This document shows positions 48,791 to 62,200 of a DNA stretch of 64,000 nucleotides, in pieces. A program made the translations under genes and the position numbers. The stretch comes from Purshia tridentata. Taxonomy: Eukaryota; Streptophyta; Magnoliopsida; Rosales; Rosaceae. The DNA lies in contig QANT01005791.1 in NCBI GenBank assembly GCA_003254885.1, positions 1 to 64,000 on the forward strand, in the 5' to 3' direction. The notes beneath the pieces are model-generated. The model was not told the DNA's origin. It made no database searches and was given only the letters and a program-made list of their open reading frames with translations. Within the stretch, counting starts at the first letter, position 1; the number at the start of each line of letters is the position of its first letter.

Positions 48791-48820
48791 TCCCCCCCCC
48801 CCCTCCCCTCNCCCCCCCCC
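48791..48820. other. Poly-C tract with an ambiguous base
   Basis: Long C runs interrupted by two T residues and one n at 48811. This is a sequencing or assembly weak point, and the true tract length is uncertain. Confidence 0.85.
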
Positions 48821-48907
48821 TTCCCACACAATCAAAATTATGATTCACGTAAGCTCTTTAAGGTTAACTCAAGTGGTGAATGTTAGCTTTAGATTCAGTG
48901 TTCGATT

Positions 48908-49366
48908 TAGGGGTGAACGGGAGGTTGGTTCAACTCGACAAATAGACCGAAATCGACTACAAAAGAAGGTGCAGTGCGGGTATAAGATTTGAGTAAGTAA
49001 TACTCGGTTATATATCGATCTGATTGAGGTTTCGTGGTTAGAAACTCAGGCACCAAATAAGAGCTGAACTGCATTGACCACCGAAAAATCGATCGAGCCT
49101 TCACTTGGACCATTGAGAAATTGCCCGAACAACTAAGCCCTCATCTCACCACTGAGCTTGGACAGTAATGCTTCTTTTGTTGGTCTCGTGTCACCAAAAC
49201 AAACCAACGGGCAACCTAACCTGGTGGCATTTGGGTTGGGTTGGTTTAGTGGAGCGCCATTTTCTTTCGATATTAGTGGACTTTGTAGCACAAATCGAGC
49301 TGCTCGGTGCAGTGGGCGGGTTGGGCTCAAAATTGACCCAACCTAACCCCTGCCCACTTACCCCTA
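48908..49366. mobile_element. Possible hAT-like MITE
   Basis: The left end taggggtgaacggg and right end gcccacttacccctA form short imperfect inverted ends of the TAGGGGTG type common to hAT-derived MITEs. The interior is more GC-rich than the surroundings and rich in ggttcaactcg / gggttgggttgg words. There is no transposase. A convincing 8-bp target duplication was not seen. Confidence 0.35.
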
Positions 49367-50402
49367 ATTATATTCACTCCAATATAACCACACAACAAAC
49401 TATGAATATGGGTTAAATTGCCTCCCAAATTAAAATTTGAGTTAATTAAAATGGCTATTTGATGCAGCAAACAACGGATAGATGCGAAAAGGATCGCAAG
49501 AACTTGACCTTCCTGAAATTTGTTGATTCTCTAGAAAACTTGGAAGAAAAGACTCAAAAACAATTCACTGGTAGTGACATGAGAGAATTCGCCCACTTCT
49601 GGCCCTTTTGTTGATCTCAAACTCCTCCATGAAGTTTAATGCGATGCATTCCACATCACTATTAAACTTAATTTATTTTTTAATTTTACAGTCCTATCCG
49701 CACACCACAGTGCTATTCAAATGTATCCAACATACAGACTACACTCCAAAAAAAAGACTTAGTTTTTTTTTTTTTAGACTGAGCTAAAAGTAAGGTTTCG
49801 ATCTTAAAGAAGAATAAAGAAGAAAGGAAAGATGCAAAGCTTGTGAAGCTAACGTAATTTTCAAAAAAATCCAGCGAAAAACGTAATTTCCAAATAAGGA
49901 CGCAAACAAAGAATCCTTGCAAAAGGAAAAGCATAGAAGCTTTACCACCATTACAAACTATCAATGGGTACGTCTCAACTCTGGCCCACCACAATAACAT
50001 TATGACCAAATTGCCCTTTACCTCAACGCACCCCTTGCGAAGCACAATGGCAACAACAATCAACCAAATTTATTTATTTCCATTGAATTCGTCACCATTC
50101 ACCAACTAGTAATGGTAATGGTAATAATGTCTTTATATAATAATAGTAATATTTTGTTTTTTGGTCGACCTATAATAATAGTAATTGAATCATATAATAT
50201 AAACTCGCTTGTTTTCAAGTGTGTATGAAACCACAAACCTTGGAGCCGCATCTTTCGCCACCGACCCGCTTGACACTTCAATTTACATTTTTGCCCTTCT
50301 AACTTTTCCATATTTTCAGAAGGTGGGTTTGTTTGTGACGGAGACGCCCGTTCTGGGACAGTCACTGTTAACCACCATGTCATTGTATGTCCATTTCTGG
50401 AA

Positions 50403-50797
50403 AAATGCTTGGGTCCTTAAGCTTGAGAACCAACTTTGTCCTCAAGGCCGTCAAAAGTCATAATTCTGCCATGCCGGTTCAAAATCGGAACTGTTCAATT
50501 TTTAGATTACCTAATAAAAATCATCTTTACAAAAAATCAATTTAATCAGAAATTGTTTGGTTGTACAATTGTTAACGAATAAATATAAAATCATAGTTAA
50601 AAGACCAAACCATATATCTATTCGTTAATAGTTATACAATCAAACAATTTCCGATTGAGTTGATTTTTTCTACAAATGATTTTTATTAGGTGATCTAAAA
50701 GTTGAACAATTCCGATTTTGAACTTGTACGGCAGAATTATGACTTTTGGCGGCCTTGAGAACAAGGTTGATCCTCAAGCTTAATGATCCAAGCATTG
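50403..50797. mobile_element. Long fold-back (near-palindromic) MITE-like element
   Basis: Two arms of about 185 bp face each other across a short centre. The left arm reads atgcttgggtccttaagctt ... cctcaaggccgtcaaaagtc ... ggttcaaaatcggaac; the right arm is its near reverse complement and ends gatccaagcat. Divergence between arms is modest. ATTTCTG occurs just outside both ends and may be a target duplication. There is no ORF of note, so it is non-autonomous. Transcription would give a long hairpin RNA. Confidence 0.75.
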
Positions 50798-51561
50798 TAC
50801 TTATTTCTGTCCTGTATTAATAGCCAATTGGTTGCTTCATCACCGTTGATCTCAGAGAACGATGGGGCGGGACCCTTCAAGTACAAACATTCGGACCCAC
50901 AGTCTCCGCCACACTATGATTTGGAAGTATTGATTCTTTGTCTGTATGTATAATGTTTTATTCGATTAGAAGATGTGCTAATCACCCTCATTGATTCATT
51001 AATTATGTTCTAATCATGTAATGTAGTAAAGTACTGATGAAATCGACTAAACTAAATCATTTGGGGTTCGGCTTTTAAACATAAATATTATTTTGATCAT
51101 GAACTCAATAAAATTGTTATTTGCAATTTATTGAGTAATCGTTTAAACTAAACCAAATCAAAGACAACTTTAATATCACTAATTGACTGGCTTGAACTAT
51201 CCAAAATATTATAGGACCCCATTCCATAACCCAAAACGCCAATTTCTTTGCGGGACCTACCTTTTAACTATGACAGATCACATTTCATATTCACATGAGC
51301 AAATAAAAATCAAATTTCATGAAAACGAAAAAGGAAATTTCATAACATTTTTTATCACGTTCATTACAGTTGCATACTTTCCTACATGATAATATTAATA
51401 GCTATTACTCTTTCCTATTTTATTTTTATCGAACAAGAATGAGAGTGAGGTGATGGACGCAAATAAATAATCATAATGAACTTGCCAACTCGGAAGAGGA
51501 CGAGGGTAAAAGCGTAATTCGAAGCACTGCTGATACTGAGTGAGTGTGTGTGTGAGCACGT

Positions 51562-51567
51562 CACGTG
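51562..51567. promoter_or_regulatory. CACGTG G-box before the At1g16860-like gene
   Basis: Lies within gcacgtcacgtgaag, so two ACGT cores are adjacent, about 287 nt before the start codon. CT-rich leader sequence follows (51690-51840). Confidence 0.35.
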
Positions 51568-51853
51568 AAGCCATGAGCCGGAAAACGAATCAGGTAAAAT
51601 GAAATCGCTGTACCGCCATTTGAAGACAGGGGACACACACGTCATTATCACAAAAGCCTCAGACCCATTTCTGTCATTTCCTCTGTAGCCCCCCTCTCTC
51701 TCTCCCTCTCAAACTCCACCATCACCATTCACCTCTCCAGCTCCTCTTCTACCTACACACACTGACACTCTCCTCACTCTCTCTCTCTCTCTGCCACTCA
51801 GCTGCTACCAGTGCTGCTACTTTCTCTCTCTGAAAAAACCAAGCAAAACCCAA

Positions 51854-54744
51854 ATGGGGACGCGCATCCCATCGCACCAGCTCAGCAACGGGCTGGTGGT
51901 GTCGGGTCGACCCGAGCAGCTCAAGGAGCGCCAGCCCACAATTGCCTCACGGGCCGTGCCGTACACCGGCGGCGACGTCAAGAAATCTGGGGAGCTCGGC
52001 AAAATGTTCGACATCCCCATCGCGGATCATCCTCCGTCATCCAATAGCGGCGGCCCTCCTTCCTTTAAGCACTCGCGTCCTTCCTCCTCCTCCCAACCCA
52101 ACAGCGGATCCGTTCGATCGGGGCCCAACTCCGGCCAGATTTCTAAGAAATCGTCTGGACCCTTAACGCCGCAGCTCCAGCCCACCGGCCTCATCACCTC
52201 CGGCCCATTGAGCTCCGGCCCACTAGGTACTGGGCCCAGGAGGTCGTCGGGGCAGCTGGAACACACCGGGTCGATGAGCAAGATGGTGTACGGGTCGGCA
52301 GTAACCACCCTGAGTGATGTGAAGGTGGCGTTTCGGATATCGAAGGCGGTGTTGTGGGTGTTCATGGTGGTGGTGGCGATGGGGTTGCTGGTTGGGGTGT
52401 TTCTGATGGTGGCGGTGAAGAAGTGGGTGATATTGGCGGCGGTGGCGCTCGTTCTGGTGCCGGCGGTGGTGGTGATTGTGTGGAATTTCGTGTGGGGGAA
52501 GAGAGGGTTGCTAGGGTTTGTGAGGAGGTACCCTGATGCTGAGCTCAGAGGTGCCATTGACGGACAGTACGTCAAGGTTACCGGGGTAATTTAACGTCTG
52601 CATCTCTCGCTTTCTGAGTTTTTCCTTTTGATATTTATTTATTTAATTTTCAGTTCATTTTATTTAAATTAGACACACTCAAACCTTTGCCCATTTGTTA
52701 GCGTTTCTAGATTTTGATAATGAGATACTACCTGCTGATGATACCATATGTAGTATTTTGTTTTGTTTCCGAAAGCACAGTCGGTACCTTTTTTAAATTT
52801 TGACAAATGCTACCCATATTAATATAAAGGGGTTTGATTATAATTGTAAGTGGATGTATAATATAAAGGTGTTTGTATAATTGTGGAATGGAATCTGGGT
52901 ATGATTCTGCTTTGACCCATGAGGCTTTTACATGGGTATTTGTGATCGACAACTGCGGTTACCATGGCAATGAATTTGATTTTCAGCCTGGTAATTTTGA
53001 CTGAGAGATACAGTTTATCAGAAACATAAATTATGAATTATATATATGACATTTTTAAAACTTTATTAAGTAATTTGAGTTCTAGGATGTAAATTAGTGC
53101 CTGCATGGTGCAGAATCGATTGGGAACTGAGTATATGAGGGTTTTGACTTTTGATTCACCTCACCTGTAAAGTTTGGTGACCAAGGCTGTATATGATGGT
53201 AGGAAACCATTGAACTGAAAATCTATAATATCTATGTGGGGTTTATGTTCATATGCTAGCAATTTAGTACTTGCAATTTTGTAGCTTACTGCTACATTAG
53301 TTCCAGACCCTGGATCTTCTCTTTCGTTTGTAATCATAAATCTCACTTGACCTATTATTTTCATTTGAAGTGATTTATAACAATTGGGTTTTGATGGCTT
53401 AGAATTTAATAACCCTAGAGAGTATTAACATTTCATTTTGTTTGTCTCGCTGTCTCGGTCTCCTCTCCTTTAAGAAGTTAGCATTTATTCTTCTATGTTT
53501 GTTTTCCATCTGTAGTAATAATGCCATGGATATCTCTTTATGTAGGTTGTAACCTGTGGCAGTATTCCTTTGGAATCGTCCTACCAAAGGGTACCTAGAT
53601 GTGTATATGTTTCTACAGAATTATGTGAATATAAAGGATGTGGTGGCAAGTCTGCAAATCCTAAACACCGCTGTTTCTCATGGGGCTCTAGACATTCAGA
53701 GGTTAGTTGTCTGATTATTTGTGCTTTTGTGCTCAGAACTATGTTTCGGATACAAGTTTGGCCAATGATGATTTATAATAGAGGGATCTGTTATTGAAAA
53801 ACTGAAGAACGTTTATATTATATATGGGGGACTCGAGAAGTGAAACATAAAAAATACACGCATATATAAAAACACTATGTAACTCAAGCTTTAGGCATGC
53901 AGTTTTCTAAACCCAAAACCAGGTTATGGGACACATGAATATGGCCAGTGATGAGATGTGCAGGACATATTCATGTATGCTTTGTTACCTTCCACTGGTG
54001 TGCTGCTCAATTTGGAATTCTGGCATGAATTTTTTTGGGGGATAATACATTTATAATTGTGAAGAAATAATGCAGTATAATCCAAGTTCCTTAAAGTTCA
54101 TTAGTTTAGTCATAGAACCTTCTATTCCCTGCAATAATAAAAACTAATCTTATGTTTTCTCTTGGACAGAAATATGTGGCTGATTTTTACATATCAGATT
54201 TCCAATCTGGGTTAAGAGCATTAGTGAAAGCTGGCTATGGGGCCAAGGTTGCCCCGTTCGTTAAACCAGCTACTGTGGTGGATGTGATGAAGGAAAACAG
54301 AGACTTATCTCCAAGTTTTCTACGCTGGCTTGCTGAGCGCAACCTCTCCACTGATGACCGTACAATGCGCCTCAAAGAAGGGTATGCCACTTTTTGTTTC
54401 TAGCCCCTTTGTACCTTGTGCATGGTTAAAGATTCTTTACTGATGTTGTAACTTGTAAAGTGAACTAGAAACTTATCGATTTAGTATAAAATTTGTGAGA
54501 TTCTATCATTTATAGTCATAGGTTTTTGAGACAATGTTTCTTCATTGTCAGGTATATTAAAGAAGGGAGCACCGTCAGTGTGATGGGGGTGGTCCGACGC
54601 CATGATAATGTGGTCATGATTGTTCCACCAGCGGGGCCTGTCTCAACAGGCTTTCAATGGTTACGCTGCCTTCTTCCAACTTATGTTGAAGGTCTCATTC
54701 TGACATGCGATGATAATCAGAATGCTGATGTGGTTCCTGTGTAG
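51854..54744 (+). CDS. At1g16860-like membrane protein, 4 exons
   Basis: Exons 51854-52585, 53546-53701, 54170-54381 and 54552-54744 give 430 aa. The N-terminus MGTRIPSHQLSNGLVVSGRP is conserved in the family and followed by a Ser/Pro/Gly-rich disordered stretch (about 60-140) with repeated SGPL words. Two hydrophobic segments (about 165-188 and 191-214) form a hairpin. The C-terminal half follows: a Cys-containing VVTCGSIPLESSYQRVPRC, CEYKGCGGKSANPKHRC, then KYVADFYISDFQSGLRALVK and a terminal domain ending DDNQNADVVPV. Homologues carry the label 'ubiquitin-specific protease C19-related', but no Cys/His protease box is visible here, so I would not call it a protease. Function unknown; probably endomembrane or plasma membrane. 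A CT-rich leader and G-box lie upstream. Confidence 0.9.
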
Positions 54745-54749
54745 ATGTG

Positions 54750-55700
54750 CGTATATTTAGTTCCATCATAGACTTTTCTAGAAGTGGATTTTGCTAGTAA
54801 GAATTGAAGGGTGAAACCGATGGAAAAAGCACGTACCACCACCACCACTGTTCTTTCATTTTCTGGTTAAGTGTTGTAATTTTTCCCCTAAAGATGCAGG
54901 GTAGAAAGGCAAAGATCACGTATTAATCAAGGTTAGTGTACTCATGGAGTGATATAATAGATAGTAATGCGATGCACAAGGGAAAAATGGGCCTGCTAGT
55001 GCTGCTGCTACTACTACCCTTTGAAGAAGTTTCTACTTCCTAGATGATGTAACGTCAGGAATCAGGATGCTCCGATTTCATGTACATAATAAGTCATCAT
55101 AGTGTCATAGAGTCTCGCCCAAAGGGGTTCGAAACGGTTGCCTTCGTTTGATGCTCAATTTTAGTACAAAAAGTAGAGTTATCAGGGTTTCTGTGGTTTT
55201 CTTTTTGTCATTATAAATTCCTCACGTGTATTTCTATTTGATTAGATTGTGTACTGTTTGTGATACTCCCTCCTATTAATGTTAATATTCTTCTAAAAGC
55301 AACAAGCATGACATGTAATGTAATATTAATGCTTCCTGTAAAAATTGTATGTGCCAGAACCTTGCGAGACTTGTAAAAGTATATTTGTAATTAGCACTTT
55401 ATTTATTCGCCAGTAACAGATACATTGGGAGGATATTTTAATAAAAGAAAAAATTGGTGTTATCCATTTTATTTAACCATTGCAAGCTGTACGTTGCCAC
55501 TTGGCTTAATGTATGCATGCACCCACAGGATACAGTGAGACACACTCCCAAATCTATTCAGTTAAAGCCAACATGGAAAAAACGAAAGGAGACGCAAAAG
55601 TTGCTACCAGTGAATCTTATTGATATTTGCTTCAAGGTTTAACAGTATATAAATTCATGGCCTCTGGTGGGTTGTAAGGACGAGAGGAGGCAAAACACAT
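54750..55700. other. 3' flanks of two convergent genes
   Basis: About 1 kb between the stop codons of the At1g16860-like gene and the IBR1-like gene, holding their 3' UTRs. No other gene is seen. Confidence 0.5.
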
Positions 55701-55718
55701 CGATAAAGATGGGAGGGA

Positions 55719-57664
55719 CTAGAGTCTTGAGGGCATTCCTCCAGCTACCACCAACGTTTCTCCTGTTATGTAAGAAGCATCATCAGATGCCAAAAAGGCA
55801 GCGGCAGCAGCCATGTCTTCAGTGGTACCAAGCCTATTAAGTAACGACTTCTCCTCCAGGGACTTCCTCTGCAATAAATTTCAATTCAAATTCAGTCAAT
55901 CACGAAGGTCACTGCCCAAGATCCTTTGGAACTGTACCCAACACGGTCTACATATATAAATATACACATACATACTTACCACTTCATCAGTTTTTGTAAT
56001 GTATGAGGCAAAGTTTGTAGGTACAAAACCAGGAGCAACACAGTTTACACGAATATCTGGGGCCATTTCACTAGCAAGGGCCTAAAGTAAGACCAGCAAA
56101 CAATAAGCAGAAGAAAATGCGTGGTTTGTGGAGTTGTTGAAGAAATATATGAGGTAAAACATGAACCATGTCCATACCTTGGTTAGCCCAAGAAGGGCTG
56201 TTTTAGTGACCCCATACATTGCCATGCCAGCTGGTGGTGGGTTGAAGCCAGCAATTGAGGAAATGAGAACAACAGAAGAACCCTTCTTCAAGTGAGGAGC
56301 TGCCTCCTGTTAAATAACCAAGTTGTATCAAACATGGCATATTAAACTAAAATTTTATATACATGGAATATGTGAAGACTAAAGAGAGGATCAAAATAAT
56401 TTGTTCCAAAGGTCCACCATTTATTGCAGCTCAAACAGAAAATTTCATGGCATTTTACCTTTAGAAGAAGTATAGAAGCTTTGACATTTATTTCCCATAG
56501 CTTGTCAAGCACAGATTCTTGGGTTTCCAATATGCTATCAATTGATGGATTGGCAGCAGCATTTGATACAACCACGTCTATTTTTCCATATTTCTGCAAA
56601 AAAAAAAAAAAAAAAAACTTAGTAAAGTTCAAACATTTAACAGAATGACATTGAAGAACCTTTTGAAAAAAGTCAGAGTGACCGTTTATAATGAAAAGAG
56701 ATCATCCCCATTGGGTGGTAAGTTAAAATCATATATTTTAATCATAGGGTAGATTTAATTATAATGCAGTAGCCTAATAGAGAGCTTTTTTACTGGTCTG
56801 ACTTCCACAAGTTGATAGGCCTACATAAAAGCCAAACTTCCCACATCTCTTAAAGTTTCTGTTTATATCTCTTGTCATTCTTTGATAATAAATGTAAAAT
56901 TCAAGGTTTCTACAACGTTCATACCTGCACAGTCTTGTTTATGAGATTCTTCCTTTGTTGTTCATTTGACACATGACAAACGATTCCCAACGCTTCAATT
57001 CCTTGAGCTTTAAGTTTCTCAACTGCTTCATCTACGTTTTTCTGCAACAATTCAATCAAACACGAAAAACTTCATGTCAGCATATCCATTCAAAAAAACA
57101 ACATAGAAATTACAGATAGCAAAAGAAGCAAAATTTGTGACTCAAACTCGTACCACTTCAGCTCAATATATTAAACCTGTAATGTATAAATCTATAAACT
57201 AATTGAATTGTGACTATTAAGTTCCTCTGCTCATTTTTCTATGGAATTAAATTATGGGTGGCAGGACACCCAATTCGATAGAGCAGATTGGCCCAATGAG
57301 CCGAGCTTAACTTTTTATTTCATTTTCCTTACAAATTTCATCAAGTTTCTCACTTATCACAAACCAAATTCAGTGTTTCATTTTTCTTTCCCAGTTCTCA
57401 CAGAATGACAGAAGCCAAACAAAAAACAGAAAAAAAAACAAATCATATTTGACAAAAATAGAGAAAACCCAGATGAATTCTGGAAGAACAAAAGGCCAAT
57501 CAATTCAAAATTGAATCGGGACTAACCTGCCTGCGGGACGAGATGACAACAGAGGCGCCTTCCAAGCCGAGGCGCTCGGCGATGCCGAAGCCGATGCCCT
57601 GAGTTGAAGCGGTGACAATAGCAACCTTCCCTTGGAATCTCTTCCCAATCTTCGTTTTCTCCAT
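55719..57664 (-). CDS. IBR1: IBR1-like peroxisomal short-chain dehydrogenase/reductase, 6 exons
   Basis: In Arabidopsis IBR1 (SDRa) acts in peroxisomal conversion of indole-3-butyric acid to IAA. Exons on the minus strand are 57664-57527, 57041-56925, 56593-56459, 56306-56178, 56081-55980 and 55868-55719, giving 256 aa. Cofactor loop TASTQGIG is at 18-25, NAAA at about 96, catalytic Ser in LISSIAG (about S147), and Tyr/Lys in YGVTK (Y161, K165). The C-terminus is GGMPSRL; SRL is a canonical type-1 peroxisomal targeting signal, supporting the location. The start at 57664 ([13 protein letters not shown]) is the first ATG; the open frame continues upstream but only with a TTG. It is followed downstream on the same strand by the EHD gene's 3' end, as with the Arabidopsis At4g05520/At4g05530 pair. 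Confidence 0.95.
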
Positions 57665-57699
57665 ATTTTCTTTCTTCGGTTTCTCCGGAACCAAACAAG

Positions 57700-59250
57700 T
57701 AGTCAGTTGTTTTAAGCTAAGCAGGCAAGGAGGGACCAGACAGCTGCGCTATTATTTTAACACACAATTATTGCCTACTCTACTACTCACACTGGCATAA
57801 ACTTGAGAGTTGAGATCAAATATACCGAACCAGAGAAGACGATTAAACTAATTATTTATCTCAGTAATTATTCTATGTTATATTTTCATGCAAATTATTT
57901 ATAAATTATAACCATGTTTTGAACTTGATTAATTAAAAACTCTCGCCCTTAATAAAATTAATTCAAACCTTCTATTACGGATTTAATCTCTCTCAAAATT
58001 CCAGATCAACTAATATTCATCAAAGTTTAACCTCCATTTTTTTTTTATATTCTAGTTTCACCTTTTCTATATATAGAAATTACAAAAAAGGCAATAAAAC
58101 ATTTGAACAATAAAAAATAGGGATTTGTAAGGGTAAATTCCTATTTTTTAATCTCCTCTCTTTCTAAAATATAGAATATGTTTGGTAAAGCCGTTATGTT
58201 AGAGATTAACTTTGAAACTAAACCATAATATAAACGCCTTCAAATCGAACATTTATATATTAAAATTTTTAATTGACTTATTTGTAAATAGTCTTTCATT
58301 ATACACCATTTTGAACATGAATGTAAATTTAAGCACTAACATTTAACTAGTGTGGTGTGGTACTAGGGGTCCACTCAAATTATAATATACATAATTATTA
58401 ATGTTTAAATCCATTTAAACTTCTATCCTTGATAATTGTAAACTTGTTACAAGTGTTATATAGGTGGAGGTGTAAATAATGTCTAATAGCACTGTCAGCA
58501 TTCCACAGGTATTATTACCGCCACGCACAAAAAGTTCATTTTTTGTTATTATTTAGGATATGGGATGGGAGAATAAGCATGGATTAACTTAAGTAGGGGT
58601 CGCATTTTGACGTGGAAGCAAATGACATGGTTAGCAGTCTGCGTTGTATTGATGTAATAATCTCTCTTTAATTTTCCTATCAAAAAGTGATCTCCTTTTA
58701 TTATTGATTGGGAAGAGGAAGAAAACAAAACAGAACTTGTTTTTGGTGCTTTGGGGCTTCAATGTAATGTCAGCAGATTGATGACTCCATTAAAAGTTGA
58801 ACTTATCATCTCTTATTAATCTTTTGACCTATTGATTTTCCTTTTGAAAAAAAAAAAGGAGAAAAACAATTTATAATGCTATTGATTCACAATCAAACAT
58901 TGAAAATCTATTTTGGGGGAATCAATATCCAAAAAATGGTTTCAAACACTCTTCCACTATATAACTATAAGCACAAAAGAAAAGTACTGCCATTAATTTA
59001 ATCCCAAACATGAAACATCGATACTAAGCATTAAGTTAAAAACGCTAAAACGTTCAGCACAAAGCAAAAAAACCCAAAATCATATCGTCACATGCCCATA
59101 CATGATGAATTTGAACTTTTGAGAATGCAACTCTCATCAACTAAGAATACATTGGATCACGACATATGGAACATACTATCTATAACATAACATATATCCA
59201 AAAGTTATATCACCTCCATGTGCTTGTTGTACCATATTCAGTAACAAATT
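57700..59250. other. AT-rich intergenic sequence, no gene seen
   Basis: Spacer between the IBR1-like promoter and the 3' end of the EHD gene. No repeat boundaries or exons are recognised. Confidence 0.5.
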
Positions 59251-59252
59251 TT

Positions 59253-62200
59253 TTAATCATATGGATTTCTGAATTTCTTCAGGAGCTCTGGGATTTCATA
59301 CCCAAGCATGTCATCTACAGCTTGAATCATTTTGGGTTTCAATTTCTCAAATTTATCGATGTTGTAACTGCTCAGGACCTCTCTAAAGTGGTCCACATTT
59401 GGAAAGTCACCTGCTGGTAAATGGTACTCCTTCTGAACCTGTTTTGAAAAACTTGTAAGTACGCTTGGAAAGATATTAAAGGTAAAGAGTTTGTGAGAAA
59501 GATCTAAAGACCTTTGCAAATTCATCTTCAAGATTATCGATGAGTCGTTGCTGAGTCTTTGCTTTGCCCATCATGGCAGGCATCTCTTTCTTAAGATGAC
59601 TCATTATGTAGGCATGAATCTTAGCAGCTCTAGCACGCTTGACAAATTCATTGATCTGCAATAGCATTGCCAAAAGTAAGTTTATTAGTATGTGCATATA
59701 TCAGTATATGCCCTAAATGCAATGCGAACAGAGAAGAGCAACCCAGTCTTATTTAGCATATAGCCCAAAGAACATAAGAAAGAGCAAAATGAGAGACATA
59801 AAATCTTACTCGGCGATCACAAGCCTTCTTTGGTATATCAACCAAGTCTGCAAGGAGGTCATCTTGTTCTCTCTCAAAAAGGTCTTGACCCATGGGGCCA
59901 ACAGCAGCTTCATTAACAGGTTTGTCATTAAATGAGCTGCAAAGAAAAGAAAAAAAAAACGAAAAACCAAGGTAGAAAGAAATCAAATACACATCTCAAA
60001 ATAATTTAACAAATTCAAAAAAAAAAAAACAACCTTACCCAATGTAAACACGCGAAACCTCAGGAGTGTTCAAAACCTTTCCAAGCGACCACATTAATGC
60101 CCCATAAACTCTCATCAGCTACAATATGTAACCAAAGGGTTAGTAAGTTGAAAGGTACTATCGTAAAAAGTAAAATGTCCGGGGCCAAACCAATAAAAAA
60201 CTAGGCACACATCTCACTTGTTGAGTATCAACTTGATCCGCTTTGTTCAAAACCACTCGAATTTTGTCATCATGACCACGCAGAGATGAAATCACGCGCT
60301 TGAATTCATCACTGATATCAAGCTTGTGAGGATCAAACAAAAGAAGAATGAGATCACATTTTGCAGCAAACCATGATATAACACCAGTGAAATCATAACT
60401 CCTTTGTGTTCGTTGCTTTTCTCCAGATAAAACCCCAGGCGTGTCCACCAATGTAATCTCATCTAGCAACTACAATCATAAACGCAAAGATTAGCTTCTG
60501 TGCATGGGACGATAATGATTGTTATGATGATAAATTCACTGAAAATTTTAAATAAACAGATAGCTATTAAACGTTCAAAACTCACTGGATGTGGCATTTG
60601 AGAGCACTGAAATTTTGATAAGAATGCACCTCCAAAAGTTGTTAGACCACTGAAAGGCATGTCTGCCTGAACAGCTATGGTATTTCCAGGAATACTCCTT
60701 TCATCAGGTCCGGACTGAGTACAAATGCAATCATCTGTTATACTAAGAACATTTGGCACACAATATGAACCTCGCATAAAGAAAAAGTGTAAATAAACAA
60801 TGAAAACTTGATTAGCTTTTAAAAGGGAAGCATGGTGAGTAACAATTTTACCATCACAACAACAAATCTATCAGTTGTAGGCTCTGGACCAATATGAGCT
60901 CCTGTTCAAATAAGAGAGTTAATTATTTAACTAGTATTGTTGTCATGTCAACTAATCACACCAGAGAGAGAGCTTAACAAACCTGGGTAGTTACATCTTA
61001 ACAAATGTTTTATAAATGTTGTCTTTCCAGTTGAATACTGACCCAAAAGCATAACCATGGGCTTAGCATCAAAATCACTGTTAGTCTGCAAAGAAAGTAG
61101 TCCATGAATTTAACAAATGTTTTCTACCTAAACCAAACAATATGCTAACAAGAGCAAAACATATTTGATTCCCCAACAAACACTTTTTTTTTTTGGGCCA
61201 TATTCCCCAACAAATTTGAAAGACAATAAACTGAACTAAATCAAATATATCATAGTAAATACATCAAAACACATGGAAAATCCACTCACCAGTAGTGGAG
61301 ATCCAAAATCATTGAAGCGGTATGCAAATTCTAATGGCTTTAGCTTTTCAATATACAATCTCTTCAAACCATCGACTATAGATGTAACAGCATTAAGCGG
61401 TAACTGAAAAGAAAAAATTTGAAACTGATCAGGCAATAAGATAAAATGAGGACATCCCTTTATAAATATTTAAAAACGAGTTGATCTATAAATTGCAAGA
61501 AAAACTTATCAAAGACTAAAATTAAAAACTGAACACCTTTACCACAGACTTGGGAGTAAAAAACAAACAATATATGTGCCAAAATGTAGGTCTAACTAGG
61601 TGGTTACATTTAAGACAATGTCATATTTCATAAACTAGAATACACGTCTATAGGAAAACTAACTATTTTCAGTTAATTGATTGAATAAGTAAAGAAACAC
61701 CTTAAAAAGATAATTCAATTGAAAAAAAAGGGTACAATGAGTAAAAGATGTAGTGTTAATTGTAATTCAACAATAAGGACAATAGACTTAGCATCGCTAT
61801 TTACATATGCAAATTGCAAATGACAAAATTTTGGAAAGGTGACACTGCAGCAGTTCTAAAGCAACTTAGTCAAAATAAAACATTATCTTTGATAGCATAA
61901 TGGACATGAGATCTCACTTTCTTCACAGATTTTGAAGCAAACCGAGCTGATGGTTGAGATTGAGTGATCCCTACATCATGACCGACCAAGTAATTTAGTG
62001 AAAAATCATAACAATTTCATTCACAAAAGTGGGATGGATTTTCTAACCATTTACTCCCTGTCCATTTGCCATTGAACTCTTGTTTTTCTGTTGACATAAA
62101 ATTGAGAAAAGAATAAGTGAAATTAATAGTATATAAAACAAAGGCACAAAGTAGGAAAAGGGCAAAATACTCACGGCTACTAAAGCATCCAAACCTTCTA

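Noticed and set aside
51854-54744. Ubiquitin-specific protease (C19) annotation
   Set aside because: The family label is inherited; no Cys-box or His-box of C19 peptidases is visible.
57665-57694. N-terminal extension of the IBR1-like protein (VPEKPKKEN)
   Set aside because: The upstream codon at 57694 is TTG, not ATG; the first ATG (57664) matches the known protein start.
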